From positions 4,527,107 through 4,591,106 of the forward strand of contig NC_085095.1 in NCBI RefSeq assembly GCF_963422355.1: a stretch of DNA of 64,000 nucleotides, in the 5' to 3' direction. Origin of the DNA: Corticium candelabrum. Taxonomy: Eukaryota; Porifera; Homoscleromorpha; Homosclerophorida; Plakinidae. The notes under the pieces were generated by a model, which was not told the DNA's origin, did no database searches, and saw only the letters and a program-made list of their open reading frames with translations. This document shows positions 27,001 through 39,000 of the stretch, in pieces. Within the stretch, counting starts at the first letter, position 1; every line of letters begins with the position of its first letter. A program made the position numbers and the translations under genes.

Positions 27001-30000
27001 TCAGTGCCATTTCGAATTTAACGTTCTGACACTAAGAGCAAACCGATCAAACGGTGTGTGACCCAACACAAACACCTCATCGCTCTCGTTGTAGTCTAAT
27101 TCCCAACAGTCGCTTCTTCACCAATGGACAAACTCCAAGTTGTCGTAATAATATCAAGTAGTCAATTATGCCTGACATTCTCTGGTGCCATTAAACTATG
27201 TGCAGGTCAGAATTCAGGTTATGAGGCAGGGTACACGCTTTAAAATTAATTTTTGCTGATACTGGCAATAAAGCTGTTCAGCTTGTCGATGCCACAAATG
27301 CCTTCAACTGCCTGAATAGACAGGTTGCTCTTAGAAACATACAGATAAATTGCCCAGCAGTATTTCCAATTCTGCTCAAGACTTATCACCAACCCTCTAG
27401 ACTCTTTGTCAATGGAGAATCCTTGTGGTCCAAGAAGGAACACCACAGGGAGACCCACTAGCAATGTGTATGTATGCCTTGGCAACAATGCCATTGATTT
27501 CAAAATTGCATGAAAGTGAGAGCAAACAAATTTGGTATGCAGATGATTCTGCTAGTGGTGGAGATCTCATTTCGATTCGACGATGGTACAACGTTCTCTC
27601 TCAGACAGGTCTCAAATTTGGAAAGCAAAGAAGATCTTTGCAGGAACTGACATTAACATCACTTCTGAGGGTCATGCTTACCTTAATTGGAGCATCCATT
27701 GGCACAGAGGATTATTGCAAAAACACAATGCAAAAAAGAATTACAGAATGGTCAAATAAGATTAGCCAATTGCAAGATTTGCCAAAACAGAACCACAACC
27801 AGCACTATCTTCCTATACACACAGCGTACACTCAAAATAGACATTTTTTTCCTTTGAGAACTAACAGTACTGATCCTGAACTACTACAACCACTTGGACA
27901 ATTGATCCAGAATGAACTTATTCCTTCCATCACTGGACATGCACCTCGCAATTCCAATGAAAGAATGTTGGTGTCACTTCCAGCCAGGCATGGAGGTCTG
28001 GCCATAACTGATCCGACTACACTAACAACAGAATATTTACACTCAAAAATGATAACCAAACCAATAATTGAGAAAATACTTGCTCAGGAGAAAACTCTTG
28101 AAAATGTTATTGCTCAGCAATATCAAATCAAATCAACAGTCCACAAAGACAAACAACAGAAGCTTACAGTAAAGGTAGAGATGGTAAATGATAACCTGAC
28201 TCCTGACCTTCAGAGGTCAATGTCTGAATTCAGCTCAGGAAAAAGGAGCTTCATCTTGGTTGACTGTTCTTCCTTTACAAGAACATGGAATTTCACTTAA
28301 TAGAAGAGAATTTAGAGATGCTATATGCCTACGCTACAACTAGAGACCTCAATATCTACCAGACAAGTGTCCTTTGTCGAGAAAGTATTGAAGTCAATCA
28401 TGCGTGTTGTCGTACCCTACAGGAGGCTTTCCATTCGTCATAACAAATTGAGAGACATGAAGGATGACCTTCTAAACAAAGAAAGTAATAATGTTCAAAT
28501 TGAACCCACTTTACAACCTCTATCTGTGATGAGATACGGAATAGTAATGTGACACGTATATAGTAGATATGGGGTAGGACACGTATCATTCTGATTCTAA
28601 TAGAGACTATCCTGAGAGTACAAACTACGTTACATGGTGTCAGGACCACGGATATACTGAACTCATCACAGCAATGACAGATAGACTGAAACTTCCACAG
28701 CTGTTCAATATATTAACCGACGCGACCAAAGACTGGCCTCAATGGCGCGATCACTTTGAGTTGTACCTCCGAGCCACGAAACAAGACAGAAGACAGCCCC
28801 ACACAGGTAGCCATTCTCCTGACAGCCATGGAGAAAGAAGCAATCCCGATTTTCATGACCTTCCAGTGGGCAGACACCAACGACAAAGATAAGCTTGACA
28901 AAGTTTTGGAGGCATTCACGACTTACTTCTGGCAGAAAACTAACCAGATCTACAAATGCTTTCTTTTCTCCAGCGTCGACTACAACCGGTAAGCCCTTCG
29001 ACGCATTCTACAGCAACCTTCTAGAACTAGTCGAAACATATGGATACCACGCGGAGGAGAAACCTAATATCATTTGTGACCAGATAGTCATCAACATTCA
29101 ATCAGATGCAATCCAAGAGAAGCTGGTCACAGAAGCAACCTTGACACTCGAAAGGTAGCCAACGTGTGCCGGACAATGAAAGCAACTCTACACACTTTCT
29201 CACATCGATGTCAGGGTCCTCGACAAACTCCAATGAATCTTCAGATCCAGTTCCCGTACACGCCGTCCAGAGACAAAAGTCAACAGCCACTAATGTCATC
29301 TTCAACACAACCCTCGCTCTTGCCCTGCTTGGGGAAGAAATGCAGCTATTGCAGAAAGCCAAACCATTCTTCAGAAGTTTGTAAACAAGCGGAGAGAGAC
29401 AGACATGCAGGTGTCAATAGACCAACTCACAGAAAGCTTTCTGTGAGAAAGTAAAAACAACCACACCTCAATCTCAAACCAAAATGGAGACTGCCGCAGC
29501 CATGGCACCATCTACAAGAGGGCAAGCACCTCTAAGCCTGATCATCGCACACCTTATCATTTCGCGTATGCCATTGACCAGACTGGGGCGAGTGATACGG
29601 ACGATGAATGGAAATCACCCAGGACATCAACGTGTGGGGCTTAATCACGAAAGTATACACTGGAGCTTACCAAGTTTTGTTCTCAGTCCACAGACACTCA
29701 ACTCACTGCATTTGGAGGCGCCAGGCTTGCCGTGCTTGGCAAGACGACTACCTGCACAACCAACAATGGACTATCTCACAAAATAGAATTCATTGTAGTC
29801 AAAGAAAACGCGCAAGCATTGCTTGGATTGCCCTCCATCAAGTGATTTGGGCTACTGCAAATGGCCAATACAGTCACCAGTACCCCAACAGTCCCAAAAT
29901 TGGCAGCTCAGTGGAAAGACGTATTCTGTGGCCTTGGCAAGCTCCCGGGAGAACACCATATTCACCTTGGCTCAGACACTCAGCCGGTCATTCATCCAGC

Positions 30001-33000
30001 CAGACAAGTGCCTATCACATACCGAGCGTAGCTCAAGCACCAGTTACAAGAACTGGAACGTGAGGGAATCATTCCCCCCCCCCCCCCCCCGTCCAGGAAG
30101 CAACAGAATGGGTGAGTCCCATCGTACTCGTCACAAAGCCAGAAACTAACAAGATAAGAATCTGTATCGACCCCAGTGCATTCAACCAAGCCATACAAGC
30201 ACGAGTACTACCAAATTCGAACACCGGAGATATTTAGCTCCTTAGCAGGCTCCAAGTACTATACCACGCTGGATGCCACTAACGGATTTCTCCATCTAGT
30301 GTTGGACAAACAGATCAGCTACTTCACTACCATAGCGACACCCTTTGGTCGCTGCCATTACCTACGACTCCCATTTGGGATATGCTCAGCACCAGAGGTC
30401 TTTCACAAGACAATCACTTACAGTCAGTTTACAGTCTGAGTGTTGAATACATCTACATGCCACAACTCAAGACTCCCCACACAGCCCAACACCACCACCA
30501 CCACCTAACACCTGGGCGCCGCACTCTTTTCTTCTCCCTTCTACCATGACAAAGACCATGTCGGGACAAGTCTCGCGTCCCCCACGTTATCTGTCAGAGA
30601 ACTACAATTTGTAAACTGAGGCGGTATAGTTTAACATAGAACTGAGGTAGAGACAGACAGATGTAATGTAATACGGTACGGTAATGTGACACGTATATAG
30701 TAGATACGGGGTAGGACGCGTATCATTCTAATACAGACTATCATGAGAGTACAAGCTACATTACACCTGCCACTGCAAACTGACTGCCAATATAGTGGAG
30801 CTCGACTTGACATACCGGCAGAAAGCTTCTGGGGTGACACATTTCAAATTTTTTTCAACGTCGAGTTTTTAATGCTAAGGAACATCTGCCAGATACAGTA
30901 GCATTGAAGCCAACTACAAAAAAATGAACAAGAAAACAACAAAAATATGAAGAACAAATTCAACAGATAGAGCATGCGTCTTTTACACCTATAGTATTCT
31001 CATGCACAGGAGGATGCAGTAAGCTTACAAACACCTTCTCGAAACATCTGGCATCAATGTTGGTGGGAAAGCTTCATTTCACATACAATATGACATCAAC
31101 TGGCCACGATGCAAAATATGAATCAAGCATAGCGCAACCTGTGGCCATTGGCTGCTTACTCATTAGTAACTTTCTTTGCTAACAAATTAGTTGTCTCTAA
31201 AGTTCTTTAGTTACTAATTAGTATCTTATTGATAGTGAAGCATAGTTGGAGGTGTCAATACATAAGATCGTTTACGCTCAATTCTATCTTGGCTCACAAG
31301 CACTTCATGCAAAAAATGAATAGCATTTCTGAAGTCTTCTACTTTTCTTCTCTATGTGTGCCAAGTTTGAATCTCTAACAATTTGGTTTATTTTTAAATG
31401 TATTTGTACTAAACCACAATTTTGTCTCACTAACTAACTTTCTTCTGGTCAGATGGGTTTTCTCATTCTGCACGCTTTCTCCGACTGAACTGGTTACGTT
31501 TCTTTGCTGCAAACTACTTTGGGCAAAAAGATTTTTCTTCATTTAACGATCGGTTTGAAAACGGCTATCACGATTTTGTGTGAGCGGCCTGATCTTCACG
31601 TTCTCCGCCACCATGAACCTGCACCATCTTGATTAGCGGAAAACAAAACTTCTCTCTATGCATAATGTCCACCTTTCTGTGGTAGACATTGACCAGCTGT
31701 ACTCTCTGTGCGTCAAGGGCAGTCAAGGGATACAACAAATTGAGTCGACATATCAGTTGCATATTGTCGGGCTGGAGTGTTACCTTTGTAACAACTCTGA
31801 CCTCGTCATGCAAATGGCACAAAAGTGTGATGATATGAGGTCCCTCATTCGATCTGAGGCCTGCCTGTCAGTTTACTGCATAGTTACAGGAGAGTCTGGC
31901 TAGGGACAACAAGTCACAGAGCCTGCATGGAGGTGGGACCATTCTGTGTGCGGGTGTTTTCGATCAAGCGCCTCAGACAGATGCGAAACATTTCGTACGT
32001 GCAGTTCTGTTTGTGCACAGTTATGTGTCTAAAAACCTATACACAGTCAGTATCGCCATCTTACTGAGAAACCACATGTGGACATGAAAGACACATACAA
32101 ATGTCCGAAGCCATCAATCCTTCCTGCTAGAACTAAGACTGGTTATTGCTGCTCAAGACCAAGCTCTTCAAACTCAATATTATAAGAGCAACATTTTGTA
32201 TTGTGATGTCAGTCTCACTTGCCATTTGTGCAGTGCGGACCTGGAGACAGTCGACCACATTATGGCAGACTGTAGTGCCTTGACACTCATGGACTACATG
32301 ATCGGCACAATCAGGTAGCCTCCATTATCCACTGGGACATTTGTCGTCAGTTTGGCATCATCCTGATAGACTTGTGGAGGCGAAAGATATCACTATGATG
32401 TGGGATACAGCCATCTCTACTGCTATTTAAAGAACATCTGCTCCAATCATCCTGATATCTTCTTCAGAAATAAGAGACAAGCAATTGTCTTCTCATTGAT
32501 ATCAGCTGTTCTGCCAATAGCAACATCGCCAGGAAACATGCTGAGATGTTGGCAAAGTACACCTACTTATGGATGAAGGTAAGCCACACGTGGCAGTGCT
32601 AAACACTGGTTGTTCCAGTGGTGCTGGGAGTGTTGAGCACAGTGCACACAGGTATTGCACGGTGGCTGGACATCATTTCAGGTCATCACAACCTGCAACA
32701 CTTACAGAAAACAGTAGTTCTTGGATTCAGTCGGATCCTGCATAAAGTCATATCTTCTGTCTGGACAGCCACAATGGTCTAAACAACTCTGAGGCAGAGT
32801 TTGCTTCCGCAGATTACAAAAAAAGATGTTATAAACCAGACTGATCTAGTTGAACACGACAAATCATGTCTTGTTTATAAAGACTAAGTACCTAAGTCCT
32901 CTATGTTCTGCTTGTCATTTAATTAAACAGCTGCAGACCATTGTCAGTAGCGTGATATATTCAAACACACCATATTTGAGAAATAATAATAAATAACAAT

Positions 33001-36000
33001 AAATAATAATAATAATAACAGAAGTAACAATAAAATCTGATTTCAGACCTTATCATCTATTGCATTAAAGTCTTCTTCTGTGATCAAGCTGTCTAGATCA
33101 ACATCCAGCAGAACAAATATCTACAATACATGTACATGGATACAAAACAAGAAGTAGTCTATAGTCACACTGAGCAGTGTGCTACCTTCTTAGATAATTC
33201 ATTCATCCTTGGCACCCATTTCAAACCTGGAGAAATTACGAGTTTGTCCTGCATAAACTAAACATTTAGAAAACAAAACTGATTTCTCAAGGGATAAAAC
33301 CTGCTGTAGTTTTTCTATCAACTGGAGCAGTGTCATCGAATGATCTTTTTTCATTAAAGAATGGAAATAGTTCCTTGAGATCAGCAAACAAATAATTAGA
33401 GATCTAGCATATGAAGAAGAATATGAATTGTTGACTACTTTATGTCAACAGATGGAGACGGTCCAACTTCATTGTCTTCATCGCCGTTCTCACTGTCTAA
33501 GACTGCAAACTTATACTTGTCAAATGTAGGAAAACCTTCAACTTTAGCATCTTTTGAGTCACAGTCAGATGTGTTGAACTCTATCAGTGGATTCCACCAC
33601 ACATTCACAGCAATATTACGATCATATGAACGCACCTGATGATACCTAAAACAGACAAATACGTTAATCTGATCTTCAGAAAGGAAAGAATACAACCAAA
33701 CCATTTGTAAGGAATATACAGACAATCACCAGCTTCCATTCGTGCAAAGTAGAATTCAACATCTTTAAATCCAGGATATTTTGACAAATCCACACTTCAC
33801 ATTGTACAAACCAAAATGTTGTGTAATGTCTTCATATTAATAACACTGTCTAACCTGTCCACATCAACAGATGAATAAGATCCAGACGTATGATCAAGGT
33901 TGACCTAAGAGACACAAAATACATTGAATCCTTAACTTAACATTTGTAACAAAATTCACAAAAAATGTTTCACTTGCTCTTTGTACTTGGGGTATTCAAC
34001 AAAAAAAAGTTCTTTGACACCAGAAAACAAGCAGTTAATGTTGTCAACATCATCATTGTGTAGAACAGATTTTGTTCCTCCACTGCTAAACCACATCACC
34101 TGTATGCATACACAATATTACATTTAAATATGAAACAGTAGTTATTTCAAGTAAACAAGACTTACACCATCAATGAGTTGGTTTTGAAAGCCACCACACA
34201 GCAATGCAGATGGTAGCAATATATCTGGCCTAAAAATTTAATGTAATAAAACATCACACACAGCAAAGTAGCCGGAAATTAATAGCACATGTATAATGTA
34301 ATGCATTAACTGTAATCTGTAGTCTTTTCTACATCCAGCACCTTCAACTATCACTTCAACATCCCTTTGCCAACATCCTTGGGTCCAGCTGAATTTATAG
34401 AATGAAAAGCTTAGCACCTAGTCAGAATGTTTCCAGCCTACACACTCAACAATATTTCATTTGGAACTCTATCTCTTTGCTCTGGACGTAGTTTGATGTT
34501 TAAGATAAGCAAAATCAACTACAGCTTGCTCAGATAACACAGTCTGCTAGATAGCATTGTGATGCAACAATGACATATGAACAACAATGAATGATGAAAA
34601 TGACCACACTTGTGAGAAAACAAATTAAACTATGAGATTGAGCCCACGTAATGGAACTTCCTTCAAATTGAGTCTATCAGGACCATTCAGTCTCCTTCCT
34701 ACGAACCTATTCTGGGTAGTTCTACAGCACTATTTCGTTCTATGTTGCACCACAAAAAGGAGACTCAACTGAAGCTGCAGGCCGACACCTGCCTATGTTC
34801 TTACTTATGCTAAGTTACGCCTGTGCCCCAAATATTAGCCTTGTGGATGATCCGGTCTAACCGGCTATCAATTTATACATACAAACAGCATCAATTTTAG
34901 TAGTATAGACTAGATGAATGACCCGTCCTTCCTATGGGCAGAGTACTGTAGTGTCATCACACGCAATTTTTTGGGTAGAAATCGACTCACTCGCCGTGTG
35001 GATTCTGAGCAAATGACTGGTGTGGGCATGCGTTCGAATGAACTGGAATGTGCTAATTCCATTGAAGACAAAATGAAACTGTAACTGAGTGTCCCGTTCC
35101 AAGAAATTTACAGGCGACTTGAAAGTCATGTGCAGTTTCTTACTTACCCGTAGGATAAAGTAGCGTGACACGCAATCTTGATTTAGTGCACTGTTTGCTC
35201 TCCGTTTTCACACTCCCAGTGTAGCGCTCAGTGCAAAAAACCGTGTAGGTTGGATTGGGTGCAAATGCAGTTACATGTCTCTTCAGTGGGTCTTCTCGGG
35301 AGCCATTTCAACAATCCCATTGGACGTCATCACTTCAAAGACATTGCTGCTGTGGCAGGTATTCGACGCGCATACTCGGGCAAACTAAAGATAGGCGTAT
35401 TTTTAAATACCGGATATCCTACTAAAAATATCTTGTCATTTTTTATGTTGATGGTAACAAATGGAACGCTCTGTGCATACCATCCAAAGTTATGAATCGG
35501 CAGTTCAAGTTTGGTGGAGATCCAATGAGCCGTTGCAGAGAAACTCACGTGCGAGTGGAGGTGCGTCCTCCTGGGACATTTCAAAATATACTCAGCACGT
35601 TTCCAACCTACGCACTGAACAATATTTCTCAGACCTGCCAACCTAGCTAATTAGCTAAACCAAAATGTGTGAATTTTCCGGGGAAATACAGGAAAGCGTG
35701 AGATAAACATTTCTTTTAGTCACGCCTACAATAGCACATTAATATCAATAAATTTTATATCACATAAGGTGTTAAATATTGCATTCCCAATCAGACTAGA
35801 AGCCATTAAGTATGTGTAGCTAATATAATTAGAGTTACGCATCTTCTGGTCCAACTGTCTGGTTCGCTTTAGAAACTTAAAGTAGGCTTCATTTATAGCT
35901 TCTGTTCACAGAGTAGAGTGAACAGAAGGACGCGTTCTTTAAAGTGACAACAGCACGTCCATGATTAAAAAATAGAAAAGAGGAGGGGCTGGCTATGTGA

Positions 36001-39000
36001 GACTAAATAAGGTATGGTATGACAGTATCTAAAGAGTTTCCCAAGACCAATTCCTCCTTCTCCTTCTATATCCGGTTGACCAAATATAGAAAGAACCAGA
36101 TAACGAGAAGGTCAGTGGCACACAAACGTCTAGATATACATTAATGTATCAGGTATTTACTTTTACTAGTACTGTACATGCAGATACGGTTACGCAGAAC
36201 AGGCATACCTGTACCTGACAGTCATGCCCATTCGTCACACCCACCAATGGTCAAAATGCAAGATATTTGATGCCAACTGTGGGTAGGTGGGAGAAGGGTC
36301 CCAAATGCATGAGTCTCCTGCTTAATGCAGGAGAGTTGAGAGCTCTGTATTTCTTTTCGAATCTTAATCTCTTTGCTCTAGATCTGGATGTAGTTTGATA
36401 TTTAAGATTAGCAGAATCAACTACAGCTTGCTCAGATAACCTAGTCTGATGGAACTGCTAAATAGCATTGCGACATTACAATGGCATGTAAACAAACAGT
36501 GACAACATTAAAATTACAAATGAGCATTGCACGCTTAGTTATGAGAAGACAAAACTACCCTATGAGACTGAGTTCACGTAACAGAACTTCCTTCAAATTG
36601 AGTCTATCAGGGGTATTCAGTCTCCTTCTTGAACGACGAACAGTATTATGTTGTTCTACATTACTGAAGCTGGAAGCCGACACCATCCTGTCTATGGTCT
36701 TACAGTAATACCCATGCCAAGTTACGCCTGTACCCCAACTTTAGCCTAGTGGGTGATCTGGTCTAACCGGCTATCAAACTTAAACATATATACAAACGCG
36801 GCCAATTTTGGACTAGATGCATGACACGTCCTTCGTACGGGCAGAGTACTGTAGTGTTATAATGGAAGACTCAGGTTGAGCATGTATAAACACGTCACGT
36901 GCAATTTTCTGTTAAACATTAACACATGTAAATTCCGTGCAAACGACTGGTGTGGGTGTGTTCAAATGAACTGGAATGTGCTAATTAGTTAATACCCCAT
37001 TGAAGACAAATAAAAATGTAACCGAGTGTCCCATTCCAAAAACTTTGCAGCAACTTTCCCGTTCAGAGAAATATATCTGGGCAACAGAAACTTGAAAGTC
37101 ACGTGCAGTTTCTCACTCACCCGTAGCCTACAGTAGCTTGACACGCAGGCATGCATTATTTAGTGCACTGTTCGCTCCCCGCTTTCGACGTTTTCACACT
37201 CCCAAGACCTCGGTGCAGGAAACATGTAGGTTGGATTCAGTGCAAATGTAGTCACATGCCTCTTCGGTAAGTCTCCTCAAAGCCATTTTGAAAGTCCCAT
37301 TAAACGTCGTCATTCAAAGACGTTGCTGCCGTTACAGACAACAGGCGTATCGAATGTATATACCCAGATATCCTACTAAAAGTATCTTGTCTTTTTTGAC
37401 GTCGCCAGTAATAAACAACACGCTCCATGCATATCATCCGAGTTCAGGAATGGCAGTTTAATTTGGTGGAGATCCGATGAGCTATTGCAGAGAAACTCAC
37501 GTGCGAGTGGAGCCGCATCCACCATTGGGACATTTTATAATATACTCAGCATGTTTCCAATCTATGCACTAAACAATATTTCTTTTCGAAACTCTATCTC
37601 TTTGCTCTGGACATAGTTTATATTTAAGATAAGCAAAGTCTACTACATCTTGTTGAGATAACCCAGTCTGATGGGATCACTAGATAGCATTACGACTTAA
37701 CAATTGCATGTGAACATACAATGACTATATTGAAATTTAAAGTCAGCATCCTGCCTATGTTCTTACCCATGCCAAGTTACACCTGTACCCAATATTTTAG
37801 CCTCGTGGGTGATCCGGTCTAGCCAGCTATCAAACTTATACATATATACAAACACCATCAATTTTAGTAGTATAGAAAATAGATTATACTACTAACAGAT
37901 GTGAAAATCTTAGAGCCTTGGTCAAAGACAGGGCTAGGGCTTACTTGATAATAATCAAGCAAGTAAGGTAATGCACTGGACACACGACCAGTCACATGCT
38001 GTATTTGCATGGTGTATCTGAAGTATTGCATGGCAGGTGTGCAATAAGTTACTTCCGGTTATCACACTCTCACTTATCATGTTACCATGGTATAAATTAT
38101 TTATCCTATGATTAGCGTGCTAGATGACTTGTTTACAAGAACTTGAAGCAGGGCTATAGCCCTCAGCTTTGCCTTAGGCAATACTCCCGCCACTTACGCT
38201 TGTAAAAGCCATATAGCACGCTAATCATACCACGCACCCTGCCACTTAATCAGCAAAGCATACGCACAACCGCATAAAACAGAGACAGCAAAGCAGGGAC
38301 GGCACAGCAGGTTCAGAAAGTTGGTTTTTGCCAGAAGCACATTGCCCCAAACTTCCGGTTGGTGACATAACTGATTAATAAATTACACGTTTGTTGAAAA
38401 TTCAACACTCTACAGTCTTTGACTAATTCAAATGCGTATTTTCATACAAACTTTGTTACAGAAGTGAACAGTACAAATGAATGGGTGTGTTTGCAATATG
38501 TTTATAGTGGATACTGTCGACTTAAACATTACAGCTAGTTTATAAAGATAGTGAACAGTTCTTCGCATTTTGGTGACCTTTTTTCCAGTTAGTGTGTTAA
38601 AAAGAGTATATTCAATATTATATTTATCATAACCTAATCATATTATAGTCATAAAGTTACACCCATTATGCTGGACCAATACTACATTTGCTTCCGCCGT
38701 CCCTGAAAGATGATTATACATTTGACTCAAACAAGCAGACTGAAACATTAGCAGACAGACAGGCAAACATACAGACGAACAAACAAACATATATCTGCCG
38801 CACTTAGCCAAACTCCTGAAAATAATACTTGTTCTAGTATCTCACATTATATATCTTGGTACTCCGGTTACAAGATATATATCTCTTGACTTGTACGCTT
38901 CAATGAAAGACTTCATAGTATACGTGCTACCTAACTGTGACCGATTCTCTTTCTTTCCATACTCTACAGTTACCGTCACGTGATCAGACTCTTCTCTAGT

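Larger units (their letters stand above)
28525..30765 (+). mobile_element. gypsy 3: internally deleted Ty3/gypsy element with 104-110 bp LTRs
   Basis: Direct terminal repeats 28525-28634 and 30662-30765 share 'gtaatgtgacacgtatatag' and 'gagagtacaa' and run from TG to TTACA. Between them are gag, a CCHC knuckle, protease-like sequence, the first half of the reverse transcriptase, and then at once the pol C-terminus. The rest of RT, RNase H and integrase are missing, so a pol-internal deletion of several kb relative to a normal element is inferred. It sits inside the RT element. A clean target duplication was not seen (left CTATC, right CCTGC). Confidence 0.8.
27240..31150 (+). mobile_element. 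Reverse-transcriptase element of unassigned lineage, split by gypsy 3
   Basis: Left part 27240-28524 and right part 30766 to about 31150. Reading across the break gives one RT-type protein: 'VDATNAFNCLNRQVALRNI' (motif A), 'EGTPQGDPLAM' (motif B, 27430), 'WYADDSASGGDL' (YADD, 27535), then 'SLPARHGGLAITDP' and 'FTPIVFSCTGG' on the right side. I know this RT type from invertebrate genomes but cannot place it in a named clade. The main open part is 27425-28300; stops and frame changes show decay. Confidence 0.7.

Noticed and set aside
33435..33437. Stop codon ending J1 after exon 6
   Set aside because: A GT donor one base upstream of the TAG gives an exon of exactly 207 bases, equal to J2 exon 6, and the downstream exons continue the homology.
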